From Leisingera daeponensis DSM 23529 (GTDB taxonomy: Bacteria > Pseudomonadota > Alphaproteobacteria > Rhodobacterales > Rhodobacteraceae): 64,000 nucleotides of DNA. The translations under genes and the position numbers were made by a program. Shown here in pieces: positions 50,595-58,987 of this stretch. Numbering within the stretch: the first letter of the stretch is position 1; the number at the start of each line of letters is the position of its first letter. The notes under the pieces are model-generated. The model was not told where the DNA came from and made no database searches. It was given only the letters and a program-made list of their open reading frames with translations. The stretch spans positions 1,178,225-1,242,224 of the forward strand of contig NZ_KI421500.1 of assembly GCF_000473145.1 (NCBI RefSeq). Reading direction: 5' to 3'.

Positions 50595-52424
50595 TCAGGC
50601 CGCGTCCTGATCCGCCTGCTGGCGCTGCCACAGCCGGGCATAGCGGCCGTCCCGGGCCAGCAACTCCTCATGGGTGCCGGTCTCGGCGATCTCGCCCTGT
50701 TCCAGCACCACGATCCTGTCCGCCTCGGCGATGGTCGACAGCCGGTGCGCGATGGTCAGCACCGTGCGCCCCTGCCCGGCGCGGGCCAGCGCCTCCTTGA
50801 TCTCCTGCTCGGTATCGGTGTCCAGCGCAGAGGTCGCCTCATCCAGCAGCAGCACCGGCGGATTCTTGAGCAGCGTCCGGGCAATCCCCACCCGCTGCTT
50901 CTCCCCGCCCGACAGCTTCAGGCCGCGCTCGCCCACCTGGGTGTCATAGCCCTCCGGCAGCGTCACGATAAAGTCATGGATCTGCGCGTCACGCGCCGCC
51001 TGCTCCACCTCTTCCTGGGTGGCCCCGTCGCGGCCATAGGCAATGTTGTAGCGGATCGTGTCGTTGAACAGCACCGTGTCCTGCGGCACCACCCCGATCG
51101 CCTCATGCAGGCTTTTCTGGGTCACGTCGCGCACGTCCTGACCGTCGATCTTCAGCGCCCCGCCGGTGACGTCGTAGAACCGGAACAAGAGCCGCCCGAT
51201 GGTCGATTTGCCCGACCCGGTGGAGCCGACAATCGCCACGGTCTGGCCCGGCTCCGCCTGCAGCGAAATCCCCTTCAGGATCTCGCGCCCGGCATCATAG
51301 GAAAACCGCACATCCTCCAGCGTGATCCGGCCGCCATTGACCTTCAGCTTCCCGGCGCCGGGCCGGTCGCTCACATCCGCGGGCTGTTCCAAAAGGTCGA
51401 ACATCTCCCCCATGTCCACCAGGCTCTGGCGGATTTCGCGGTAGACGGTGCCAAGGAAATTCAGCGGCACGGTGATCTGGATCATGTAGGCGTTGACCAT
51501 GACAAAATCACCGACTGTCAGCCTGCCCTGCTCCACGCCGATGGCCGCCATCACCATCACCCCGATGAGGCCCGCGGTGATGATCAGGCTTTGGCCGAAA
51601 TTCAGCGCCGCCAGCGAATAGGCGGTTTTCAGGGCCGCGCGGGCATAGCCGCGCATGGCGCTGTCATAACGCTCGGCTTCCCGCTCCTCGGCGACGAAAT
51701 ACTTGACCGTCTCGAAATTCAGCAGGCTGTCGATGGCCTTCTGATTGGCGTCCGTGTCCTGCTGGTTCATCTCCCTGCGCAGTTTCACCCGCCATTCGGT
51801 AACCGCAAAGGTGAACCAGACATACAGCCCGATGGTCACGGTCACCACGACCAGATACCAGGCGTCAAACAGCACCGTCAGGATCACCGCGACCAGCGTC
51901 AGCTCCAGGATCAGCGGCCCGATGGAAAACAGCATGAAACGCAAGAGGAACTCGACGCCCTTCACCCCGCGCTCGATGATCCGGCTGAGACCGCCGGTCT
52001 TGCGGGTGATGTGGTAGCGCATGGACAGGCGGTGGATGTGGGTGAAGGTCTCCAGCGCCAGACGGCGCAGCGCCCGCTGGCCCACCGGGGCAAAGACGGC
52101 ATCGCGCAGCTGCTGAAAGCCGGTGGTCAGAATCCGCGACACGCCATAGGCGACGGTGAGGCCGACTGCCCCCAGCGCCAGCGGAGGCACGCCCTCGCCC
52201 GCCAGGCTGTCCACCGCGCCCTTGTAAAGCATCGGCGTATAGACCGCGATCAGCTTGGCCAGCACCAGCACCGCCAGCGCCAGCACCACGCGCACCTTCA
52301 CCGCACGGTTACCCTCGGGCCACAGATACGGCCCCACTTTGCGCAGGGTACGCAGGCCGGAGCGGCGCTCTTCCTTGGCGATGTCTGCTTGGGACGGCAC
52401 GGCCGCCTGGTCTGTCTGGGTCAT
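50595..52424 (-). CDS. ABC exporter of the Atm1/HMT1 type
   Basis: A 609-residue half-transporter with an N-terminal six-helix exporter domain and a C-terminal ATPase. Walker A is GSTGSGKSTIG, the signature LSGGEKQRVGIARTLL and Walker B PVLLLDEATSALDT. The membrane domain contains the conserved GALSRIIERG-type loop (GGLSRIIERGVKGVEFLLRF), typical of Atm1, which exports glutathione-linked sulfur or iron-sulfur precursors and metal conjugates. The neighbours give no further hint of substrate. Confidence 0.9.
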   Translation of the reverse strand: MTQTDQAAVPSQADIAKEERRSGLRTLRKVGPYLWPEGNRAVKVRVVLALAVLVLAKLIAVYTPMLYKGAVDSLAGEGVPPLALGAVGLTVAYGVSRILTTGFQQLRDAVFAPVGQRALRRLALETFTHIHRLSMRYHITRKTGGLSRIIERGVKGVEFLLRFMLFSIGPLILELTLVAVILTVLFDAWYLVVVTVTIGLYVWFTFAVTEWRVKLRREMNQQDTDANQKAIDSLLNFETVKYFVAEEREAERYDSAMRGYARAALKTAYSLAALNFGQSLIITAGLIGVMVMAAIGVEQGRLTVGDFVMVNAYMIQITVPLNFLGTVYREIRQSLVDMGEMFDLLEQPADVSDRPGAGKLKVNGGRITLEDVRFSYDAGREILKGISLQAEPGQTVAIVGSTGSGKSTIGRLLFRFYDVTGGALKIDGQDVRDVTQKSLHEAIGVVPQDTVLFNDTIRYNIAYGRDGATQEEVEQAARDAQIHDFIVTLPEGYDTQVGERGLKLSGGEKQRVGIARTLLKNPPVLLLDEATSALDTDTEQEIKEALARAGQGRTVLTIAHRLSTIAEADRIVVLEQGEIAETGTHEELLARDGRYARLWQRQQADQDAA

Positions 52425-52487
52425 GGCGTTTCCTGGCTAGACCGCTTCAGATATTCACCTGTTCACGGATTTGCGAGGGGCAGGCAG

Positions 52488-52514
52488 AAAAAACGCGCCG
52501 CAAGGGCGCGTTTT
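52488..52514 (-). terminator. Rho-independent terminator after the LysM gene
   Basis: A perfect 10-bp stem AAAACGCGCC/GGCGCGTTTT with loop GCAAG (52490-52514); on the minus strand it ends in a U run. It lies 8 nt past the stop codon. Confidence 0.92.
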
Positions 52515-52521
52515 CCCGGGG

Positions 52522-54105
52522 TTATTCGGGGATGGTAAAGACCTGCCCCGGATAGATCAGGTCCGGATTGCGGATCGCGCCCTTGTTGGCCTCAAACACC
52601 CGCACATACAGGAAGCCGCTGCCGAATTTCTCTTGCGAGATTGCCCAGAGCGTGTCGCCCTTCTGCACCGTCACCGCCCGCACCAGCGGCGCCGGCTGAT
52701 CCGGCGCGGCATCGCCCGCAGGCTGCGGCAGCGCATCGGGCGCCTCGCGCTTGAATGGGGTTTCCAGGCGGCTCACGACCTTGCCGCTGCCCGGCTCGAT
52801 TTCATCGACGCGCAGCGTGTAGAGACCGGGCGGCACATTCTCCAGCTCACCATTCCAACGGCCGTCCTCAGCCGTGTCAATTTCGGCAACCTGCGCATTA
52901 TCGACATAAACCCGCACCCGCGACTTGGGCCGCGCCCGGCCCGTCAGCTGCACCGCGCCGGCACCGTTATAGCTGATCGCATCCAGCGCCACTTCATCGC
53001 TCAGCTCGGGGTCGTCCGGGACCGCCGGCTGCACCACTTCGATCCCGTCCTGCCCGGCGCGCAGCACCGCAACAGCCTGGCCCTGCAGCTGCGGCGCGGC
53101 AGGGTCAGCGGCAACCGCCGGGGTCGGCGCTGCCGGTGCGGGGGATGCAGTATTCTGCTGGCCGCCGGTTGCCGCTATCGTCCCGGCCTCCCCGGTTGCA
53201 TCGTCTGCGGCGCCGTCCGGCTCCGCCCCTGCTGCGGTCTCAGCGGGCTGCGCTATCTCTGCTCCGGCCGCCGGGTCCAGCATTGCAACCTGCTCTTCTG
53301 GCGCTGCTGCCGCCTCTGCCGGTGCGCTGGCGCCCGCGCCAGAGGCGATTTCCTCCGCCGGGCTGACCGGCGCCAGAATGAAGGTGTCGCCTGAGGCGCT
53401 CTGCTGGCCGCCGTGCTCTGCCAGCAGCGACACCACCCGCGCATCGGCACTTGGGGCAATGGTGGTCAGCGAGACAAATTCGCCGCCAGCCGGAACCTCC
53501 AGCTGCTCCAGCACCTTGCCATCCAGCATTACCGAAATCCGGACACCCGCCTGCGCGCGCCCGGCAATCACCACCGCGCCGTCGCGGTCCACCCGCACCA
53601 GATCCAGCTCCGGCGCTTGCAGAACGAAAAGGTCTTCCTTGCGATCGTCCGCTGCAGGATCAGAGGGCGCGGCCAGAGCAATCTCCTCACCCTCCGCGGG
53701 GCCTTCAACCGGTGGGATTTCCGTTTCTTCATAGGCAGTTGCCGGCGCTTCCTCAGCCGCTGCCGGCGTGTCTGCTGCCAAGGTTTCCGCCGCAGGCTCC
53801 TTCGAAACCGCTGGGCTTTCCACCGGCTCCGCCTCCGCTGCCGCGCGGTCATCCTCCGCGTCCACCGGCGCGTTTGCTGCGCGGTTCTGCAACGGCTGGC
53901 CCGATTCTTCGCCGTCGCCCGTGAACTCTTCGCTGCCGCGTACGGCCTGCCCTTCAGCCTGCCCGTCCGCGGCGTCGCGCCCCGGCTGGCCGGTGCCGGA
54001 CACGCCCAGCTGGTACAGCACCACTCCGCCCAGCACCACGGCTACCCCGGCAATAGCGCCAAGTGTGAGAGCCCCCAGCCCCCCGCTTCCAGATGCATCC
54101 GCCAT
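52522..54105 (-). CDS. Membrane-anchored LysM protein with disordered acidic region
   Basis: A 527-residue protein. The start at 54105 (MADASGSGGL) follows GGGGAAG. One membrane helix (GAIAGVAVVLGGVVLYQLGV) is followed by a long Ala/Glu/Pro-rich low-complexity stretch of about 130 residues, then Ig-like strands (RVDRDGAVVIAGRAQAGVRI, and later ISYNGAGAVQLTGRARPKSR). The C-terminus is a LysM domain (VTVQKGDTLWAISQEKFGSG, ending in NPDLIYPGQVFTIPE). It probably binds peptidoglycan from the inner membrane across the periplasm. Similar LysM proteins occur throughout Rhodobacteraceae without assigned function. Confidence 0.85.
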   Translation of the reverse strand: MADASGSGGLGALTLGAIAGVAVVLGGVVLYQLGVSGTGQPGRDAADGQAEGQAVRGSEEFTGDGEESGQPLQNRAANAPVDAEDDRAAAEAEPVESPAVSKEPAAETLAADTPAAAEEAPATAYEETEIPPVEGPAEGEEIALAAPSDPAADDRKEDLFVLQAPELDLVRVDRDGAVVIAGRAQAGVRISVMLDGKVLEQLEVPAGGEFVSLTTIAPSADARVVSLLAEHGGQQSASGDTFILAPVSPAEEIASGAGASAPAEAAAAPEEQVAMLDPAAGAEIAQPAETAAGAEPDGAADDATGEAGTIAATGGQQNTASPAPAAPTPAVAADPAAPQLQGQAVAVLRAGQDGIEVVQPAVPDDPELSDEVALDAISYNGAGAVQLTGRARPKSRVRVYVDNAQVAEIDTAEDGRWNGELENVPPGLYTLRVDEIEPGSGKVVSRLETPFKREAPDALPQPAGDAAPDQPAPLVRAVTVQKGDTLWAISQEKFGSGFLYVRVFEANKGAIRNPDLIYPGQVFTIPE

Positions 54106-54229
54106 GTCTTCCCCTTCGACGTTTGCGGAATGTTCCCTTCCGCTTAGTTGAGCAAACCTAGCAATCCAGCTATCACGGGTCAAAACAGCAATTGCGTTTC
54201 ATCTTGAAATTCCACGGAAAGGCTGGCCG

Positions 54230-54781
54230 ATGAGCATCAAATCCGTCTGCGTCTATTGCGGATCGCGCGCAGGCGCGCAGCCCGCCTATGCAGAAGCCGC
54301 CCGCGCCCTGGGGGCCGCGCTTGCCGGCAACGGCATGCGGCTGGTCTATGGCGCCGGTGATGTCGGGCTGATGGGCGAGGTTGCCCGCGCGGCCCAGCAG
54401 GCCGGCGGCGAGACCTTTGGGGTGATCCCCAGCCACCTGGAACGGCGCGAAGTCGGCAAGTCGGATCTCACCACCTATGTGGTGACCGAGACCATGCACG
54501 AGCGCAAGAAGGTGATGCTGTGGAACGCCGATGCGGTGATCGTGCTGCCCGGCGGCGCGGGATCCCTGGATGAGCTGTTCGAGGCGCTCACCTGGCGCCA
54601 GCTTGGCCTGCATTCCAAGCCGATCGTGATCCTGAACACAGCCGGTTATTGGGACAAGCTGCGCGCCTTGGTGGAACAGGTCATCGGGGAGGGCTTTGCC
54701 GGCCAGGACCTGGCGGATTACCTGATCTGGGCCGACACCCCGGTGGCCGCCATCGCCGCCCTGCGCGACGCCCGCTCCTGA
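54230..54781 (+). CDS. LOG-family protein (cytokinin-riboside phosphoribohydrolase type)
   Basis: A 183-residue Rossmann-fold nucleotide hydrolase of the TIGR00730/LOG family. Typical motifs are VCVYCGSRAGAQPAYAEAAR at the start, GLMGEVARAA, ERKKVMLWNADAVIVLPGG and the catalytic loop PGGAGSLDELFEALTWRQLG. Plant relatives release active cytokinin from the nucleotide; bacterial ones hydrolyse AMP or related nucleotides. Its last 64 bases overlap the convergent rarD gene. Confidence 0.92.
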   Translation: MSIKSVCVYCGSRAGAQPAYAEAARALGAALAGNGMRLVYGAGDVGLMGEVARAAQQAGGETFGVIPSHLERREVGKSDLTTYVVTETMHERKKVMLWNADAVIVLPGGAGSLDELFEALTWRQLGLHSKPIVILNTAGYWDKLRALVEQVIGEGFAGQDLADYLIWADTPVAAIAALRDARS

Positions 54782-55629
54782 CGCAAGGCCGAGAAGGAGA
54801 AGACCGCAACAGCGCTCCAGATCAGCGCGAATGCTGCGCCGTGCCAGGGGGTGAAGGGCTCCGCAAACAGCAGCACCGCCACCAGGAACTGCAAGGTCGG
54901 GTTCAGATACTGCAAGACCCCGACGGTGCCCAGCCGCACCCGTTTGGCGGCAAAGCTGAACAGGATCAGCGGCAGACCTGTCAGGATGCCGGAAAACGCC
55001 AGCATGGCCGCGTCTGCAGGGCTGCCGAAGAAACCCGCGCCGCCGGTCATCCAGATCACCGCCAGCGCCACCGGCAGGACCAGAAGGACCTCGGCGGTGA
55101 CCGACACCACTGGCCCCAGGGAAAGCCGTTTCTTGGCAACGCCGTAGAGCGCGAAGCTCACACTCAGCACCAACGGGATCAGCGGCGCGGCCCCCAATCC
55201 GAAGGACAGCACCGCTACCGCGGCCGCGGCCAGCAGCACCGCCAGCAACTGCGCCCGGGCCAGCCGCTCGCCGAACACCAGACGCCCCAGCAGCACGCTC
55301 AGCAAGGGAAAGATGTAATAGCCCAGGCTGGCCTCAGTCGCATGGCCGTTCTGGACGGAGGAAATGAACACGAACCAGTTGAGGGAGATCATCGCGGTGG
55401 AAAGGGCCAGCAGCAGCGCACCGCGACGGTCCGAGAAAGCAGCGCGCAAGGCGCCGATCCGCCCTTGCACCAGCAGAACGCCCGCAAAGAACAGGAAGGA
55501 CCACAGCACCCGGTGCGACAGCACCTGTTCCGGCGGCACATGCGACAGCGCCTTGTAGTAGATGCCCGACAGCCCCCAAACCACGCAGGCCGCGATCATC
55601 GCCATGACGCCTAACTGTGTGTCCCGCAT
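54718..55629 (-). CDS. rarD: EamA-family transporter RarD
   Basis: A 303-residue inner-membrane protein of the drug/metabolite transporter superfamily with about ten hydrophobic helices. The opening LGVMAMIAACVVWGLSGIYY and the following LSHVPPEQVLSHRVLWSF are RarD hallmarks. ATG 55629 (MRDTQLGVMA) is preferred; a longer reading from 55677 adds a non-hydrophobic stretch. The 3-prime end overlaps the LOG gene by 64 bases tail to tail. Function in the family remains poorly defined. Confidence 0.88.
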   Translation of the reverse strand: MRDTQLGVMAMIAACVVWGLSGIYYKALSHVPPEQVLSHRVLWSFLFFAGVLLVQGRIGALRAAFSDRRGALLLALSTAMISLNWFVFISSVQNGHATEASLGYYIFPLLSVLLGRLVFGERLARAQLLAVLLAAAAVAVLSFGLGAAPLIPLVLSVSFALYGVAKKRLSLGPVVSVTAEVLLVLPVALAVIWMTGGAGFFGSPADAAMLAFSGILTGLPLILFSFAAKRVRLGTVGVLQYLNPTLQFLVAVLLFAEPFTPWHGAAFALIWSAVAVFSFSALRQERASRRAAMAATGVSAQIR

Positions 55630-55700
55630 GATTTGCCCCTGCCCCTGCGCCCTTTGACAGACACCGGACAGGGGCAAGGGTCAAGCCCCCGGCTCAACCG

Positions 55701-56156
55701 TCAGCCGTTCTCAAGCGCCTCTTTCACCATGGACTCGATCTTGCTGGTCTCATGGTTGGTCAGGTTCTTCGCGACCTCGGCCACCACGCGGTCGGCGACC
55801 TCCTTGTGAAGGTTCTTGCGCAATTCGCCCAGCACCTCTGGGGCTGCCACCAGAACCAGGCGCTCAAACTGGCCCTTGTGGGCCATCTTGTACAGCCGGT
55901 CCGCCAGATCCGACGCGAACCGTTCCTTGGCCAGCTGGTGCCAATCGGTGTCATCCACCGCCGAACGGTGAACGCTGGGGCCGTCGTTGAACCGCCCGGG
56001 CCGGTTTGCCGACTGTTCGCGATTGGAGGGGTTTTCCTGCTCGTCCTTGCGCCGCACCTTCAGGTTCGGGTTCTGCGCGTCCGTGGTGTTTTCCAGGAAC
56101 AGCGCTTTTTCGCTGTCCGCAACCAGCACCCAGGTGCCCTGCGTCAGAAAGGTCAT
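55701..56156 (-). CDS. Host-attachment family protein
   Basis: A 151-residue protein of the family named for a requirement in attachment to host cells (Agrobacterium-type). The opening GTWVLVADSEKALFLENTTD, central WHQLAKERFASDLADRLYK and QFERLVLVAAPEVLGELRKN, and the end VAEVAKNLTNHETSKIESMV are typical. The fold resembles the release-factor-like/Rossmann type. No signal peptide is present. The small gene just upstream (56161-56355) ends five bases before its start, suggesting a two-gene unit. Confidence 0.83.
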   Translation of the reverse strand: MTFLTQGTWVLVADSEKALFLENTTDAQNPNLKVRRKDEQENPSNREQSANRPGRFNDGPSVHRSAVDDTDWHQLAKERFASDLADRLYKMAHKGQFERLVLVAAPEVLGELRKNLHKEVADRVVAEVAKNLTNHETSKIESMVKEALENG

Positions 56157-56160
56157 AGTG

Positions 56161-56355
56161 TCACTCCTCCTCCTTGGATTTCGTCACGCGTGTTGTTCCC
56201 GCCGGACGTTCCTTGGCCCGTTTCAGCTCGTCTTCAGAGGCGATGTCGCGCTGCAGTCCGCCGCCAGCCCGGCCTTGCTGCGAGACGCTCCCTTTCGCGC
56301 CGGGAATCTCGTCCGTTTCGCGGCGTCCGTCCGTCGATCGTTTGCGTTCAGCCAT
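56161..56355 (-). CDS. Small, highly charged unrecognised protein
   Basis: A 64-residue hydrophilic protein, MAERKRSTDGRRETDEIPGA onward, with many Arg, Lys and Glu and no hydrophobic segment; probably disordered. GGAGG lies seven bases before the ATG. Its stop lies five bases upstream of the host-attachment family gene, so the two are likely co-translated. I do not recognise it, and no function is proposed. Confidence 0.65.
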   Translation of the reverse strand: MAERKRSTDGRRETDEIPGAKGSVSQQGRAGGGLQRDIASEDELKRAKERPAGTTRVTKSKEEE

Positions 56356-56427
56356 GGGAGCCTCCTTGTATTGCACATGTAGTGTTTCAACGCGCAGCAG
56401 CAGGCACTTGTTCCTGAGACAACCACG

Positions 56428-56457
56428 AAAAAGCCCGCACAGCAACGCTGCGCGGGC
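56428..56457 (-). terminator. Rho-independent terminator of sodB
   Basis: An 11-bp stem with one mismatch and loop AAC (56433-56457), followed on the minus strand by five U; about 50 nt after the stop. Confidence 0.92.
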
Positions 56458-56509
56458 GGAATCTTCTGATGCGGTGCCAGCCTGGAAAGCGGCTTCCGCT
56501 CCTGCTGTC

Positions 56510-57112
56510 TTACCCGAGGCGGGAGGCGACGTTTTCCCAGTTCACCAGGTTGTCCAGGAAATTGGTCAGGTAGGCCGGACGCTTGTTGCGGAAGTCGATG
56601 TAGTAGGAGTGCTCCCACACGTCGCAGCCCAGCAGCGCGGTCTGGTCAAAGCACAGCGGGTTGACGCCGTTTTCGGTCTTGGTCACCGCCAGCGAGCCGT
56701 CTGCCTTCTTCACCAGCCACGCCCAGCCGGAGCCGAACTGGCCTGCGCCAGCGGCAGAGAATTCTTCCTTGAACTTGTCGACCGACCCGAAGCTTTCGGT
56801 CAGCGCCTTTTCCAGCTCACCCGGCATCTTGTTTTCGCCAGGACCCATCATTTCCCAGAACTGGTTGTGGTTCCACAGCTGGGAGATGTTGTTGAAAATG
56901 CCGCTCTGAGCAACCGCATTGGCGTCGTAGGTGCCTTTGATGATTTCTTCCAGCGACTTGCCTTCCCACTCGGTGCCGGCGATCAGCTTGTTGCCGTTGT
57001 CGACATAGGCCTTGTGGTGCAGGTCGTGGTGGTATTCCAGGGTTTCTGCCGACATGCCTTTGGCGGCCAGTGCGTCATGTGCATAAGGAAGATCGGGAAG
57101 TTCAAAAGCCAT
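56510..57112 (-). CDS. sodB: Superoxide dismutase, Fe/Mn type
   Basis: Cytoplasmic superoxide dismutase of 200 residues from ATG 57112 (MAFELPDLPYAHDALAAKGM). Metal ligands are seen in LEYHHDLHHKAYVDNGNK, LWNHNQFWEMM, and the pair in CDVWEHSYYIDFRNKRPAYL. The AGAGQFGSGWAWLV segment and the other active-site residues are in line with the iron-type alphaproteobacterial enzyme; metal preference between Fe and Mn cannot be settled by eye. Confidence 0.95.
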   Translation of the reverse strand: MAFELPDLPYAHDALAAKGMSAETLEYHHDLHHKAYVDNGNKLIAGTEWEGKSLEEIIKGTYDANAVAQSGIFNNISQLWNHNQFWEMMGPGENKMPGELEKALTESFGSVDKFKEEFSAAGAGQFGSGWAWLVKKADGSLAVTKTENGVNPLCFDQTALLGCDVWEHSYYIDFRNKRPAYLTNFLDNLVNWENVASRLG

Positions 57113-57229
57113 TTTGGGCCCCCTGTCAAAATTGTTTGCGTTCCTGCGCAGATACATGCGGTGCGGCGGGTTGCAGGTCAAGAGGCCAGGGCACGAAATC
57201 CGTGCAAGGTCTCCGGTCAATGCCCCCGC

Positions 57230-57646
57230 TCAGTCCTGCTGAACGTTGCACCTGCCGCGCCCGCGCGGCGCGTTCGCAAAGCCGGTGATGACGCCCCGGA
57301 TCGACAGGGTGTTCTTATCCATGTCAAAGACGGCAGAGTAGAGCCCGTCCGCCTTGGTCCGGGCGTTGCTGACCGGAATGTCATTCACCCGCCAGGACAG
57401 GTCATATGCATTGTTCTTGCGATGCGTGACCGTCGCGTCCAGGGGTTCACCAACCAGTTCCTGAATGTAGCCGTCATAGATCTTTGCAGTCTTGCTGCTG
57501 TCCTCCCACAGCACCAGAACCCGCGGTGCAATCCAGCCGTTGCTGGTAAACATCTTGATGTCGCAGTCATAGACCGTCTCAGCCAGGACCGGCTGCGCAA
57601 TAACGGCCGCGGCCGAAAGACAGCCCGCCAGAAGAAATCGCTTCAT
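57230..57646 (-). CDS. Secreted two-cysteine protein (copy 1)
   Basis: A 138-residue periplasmic protein of unknown function. It has a signal peptide (MKRFLLAGCLSAAAVIAQPV to LAE, cleavage near residue 22). The mature part has a Cys near its start (VYDCDIKMFTSNGWIAPRV) and another near its end (PRGRGRCNV), likely forming a disulfide. It is mostly beta strand, as in small OB- or lipocalin-like folds. A homologue (57784-58227) lies directly upstream; the matching blocks are NAYDLSWRVNDIP with SYVLSWSLPGLAV and PRGRGRC with PRGSGSC. Confidence 0.72.
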   Translation of the reverse strand: MKRFLLAGCLSAAAVIAQPVLAETVYDCDIKMFTSNGWIAPRVLVLWEDSSKTAKIYDGYIQELVGEPLDATVTHRKNNAYDLSWRVNDIPVSNARTKADGLYSAVFDMDKNTLSIRGVITGFANAPRGRGRCNVQQD

Positions 57647-57783
57647 ATTCTAAAAACCTCAAATCCGTTGGGGAGAGATGAATGCAACCAGCGTGCCGGC
57701 GCAAGGGGTTTGATGCACGGGCCAAAGAGACACCTGCTGCATTCCGGCACCGCTGCACAGCGCCTGGCGGAGCGGGCCGCTGG

Positions 57784-58227
57784 CTACTGCAAATAGACCT
57801 GGTACTGCGCCAGCAGCGACAGCGAGTCCACCCGTTCGCAGCTGCCGGAGCCGCGCGGCAGCGTGGTGCCCTCTTCCAGGCGGATCGACTGAATGCTCAT
57901 TTTCAAGTTGGACATGTTCAGCACGGCCCGAAACCGCGGTTCAGCCTCGCCGCTTTCCATCAGCACGGCAAGGCCCGGCAGCGACCAGCTGAGCACATAT
58001 GAAGATCCGCTGCGCTTGACCACTTTCGCGGGCACAGAGACGCCGAAGGCGGCATCGGTGATCTGCGCCGTGTTGAAATCATCAAAGAAATCAATTGCGA
58101 TTTTACTGGGCACCCAGGCGTCGCCGGAGATCGGTTCCAGGTTGCAGCGGAAACTGGAATCCGCTGCGGAAGCCGCCCCGGCGAACGTTAATAATAGCGC
58201 AACATAGCCGCAATTCAGCAGACCCAT
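57784..58227 (-). CDS. Secreted two-cysteine protein (copy 2)
   Basis: A 147-residue secreted protein homologous to the gene at 57230. Signal peptide MGLLNCGYVALLLTFAGAAS to AAD, then FRCNLEPISGDAWVPSKIAI and later PRGSGSCERV. Both conserved cysteines align with copy 1. The C-terminal extension SLSLLAQYQVYLQ is not shared. The two are probably an old tandem duplication. I do not recognise the family, and no function is proposed. Confidence 0.7.
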   Translation of the reverse strand: MGLLNCGYVALLLTFAGAASAADSSFRCNLEPISGDAWVPSKIAIDFFDDFNTAQITDAAFGVSVPAKVVKRSGSSYVLSWSLPGLAVLMESGEAEPRFRAVLNMSNLKMSIQSIRLEEGTTLPRGSGSCERVDSLSLLAQYQVYLQ

Positions 58228-58337
58228 CAGCCGCCCCCCGAAACATCTTTACGCAGCAGCCCCCAAAGCCCAGGAACCAGCTGATAAATATACAAATTTC
58301 AATCCCTGTGAAGGAACGTGTCCAGGGGCATCAGCTC

Positions 58338-58374
58338 AAAATAAAATGGTGCCCAGGATCATCTCCGGGGCACC
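58338..58374 (-). terminator. Terminator of the soxBDAG operon
   Basis: GGTGCCC (58348-58354) pairs with GGGCACC (58368-58374); on the minus strand it is followed by a U/A-rich run (AUUUUAUUUU). It lies about 45 nt after the soxG stop. Confidence 0.8.
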
Positions 58375-58420
58375 GTAAATGACGCGCCATGGCGTCACAA
58401 GCAAAAAGCGAGTTGTAATT

Positions 58421-58987
58421 TTAATAAACACCCACTTTACTTTGCGGGTGAGCGGCTGCGCTCAGCAGTTTGAACACATACTCCCCCACAGAGCGGAAGC
58501 AGACGATGCAGAAGCTGCCGTCCTCGTTCATCCAGAAGGCGCCGGCCACCTGCGCCAGGCGCGAGCGGCGGAACTTTCCGGGGGTGAAGGCGGCGGCGTC
58601 AAAGTCCACCGGGCTCACCTTGCCCAGCACCTCGCGCGCGCCCTCGCCCGACAGGCGGAAGAAGGCACGGGCGTCGGAGACGTTCACCGCCAGCGCGTGC
58701 TCGCCCTTCAGCGCCTCGGCCACTTCGGCGGTCTTGGCAACCGCATCCTCGTAAGGCACCAGCAGCAGCAGCTCATCCGGCGACATCCAGGCGGCAGCGC
58801 CGTTTTCGGCAACCGAGATGGCGCCCTGTGCCGGAACCCCGGCGCCGGTGGCGGCCTGGACGGCCGCCTTCAGCGCTGCGGACTCCAGATCGCCGCGCAG
58901 GGTGATCATCCCCTGCAGACCGGCATCCTCGACCTTGGCCAGCCCGGAATACCGGGCGCCGTTCAGTACGGAAACAGCCTTAGACAT
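58421..58987 (-). CDS. soxG: Sarcosine oxidase gamma subunit
   Basis: The smallest conserved subunit of heterotetrameric sarcosine oxidase after delta, 188 residues. Start at 58987 (MSKAVSVLNG) overlaps the soxA end by eight bases. Typical segments are WMSPDELLLLVPYEDAVAKT and VSDARAFFRLSGEGAREVLG, resembling the folate-binding GcvT-like fold. Last gene of soxBDAG. Confidence 0.95.
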   Translation of the reverse strand: MSKAVSVLNGARYSGLAKVEDAGLQGMITLRGDLESAALKAAVQAATGAGVPAQGAISVAENGAAAWMSPDELLLLVPYEDAVAKTAEVAEALKGEHALAVNVSDARAFFRLSGEGAREVLGKVSPVDFDAAAFTPGKFRRSRLAQVAGAFWMNEDGSFCIVCFRSVGEYVFKLLSAAAHPQSKVGVY

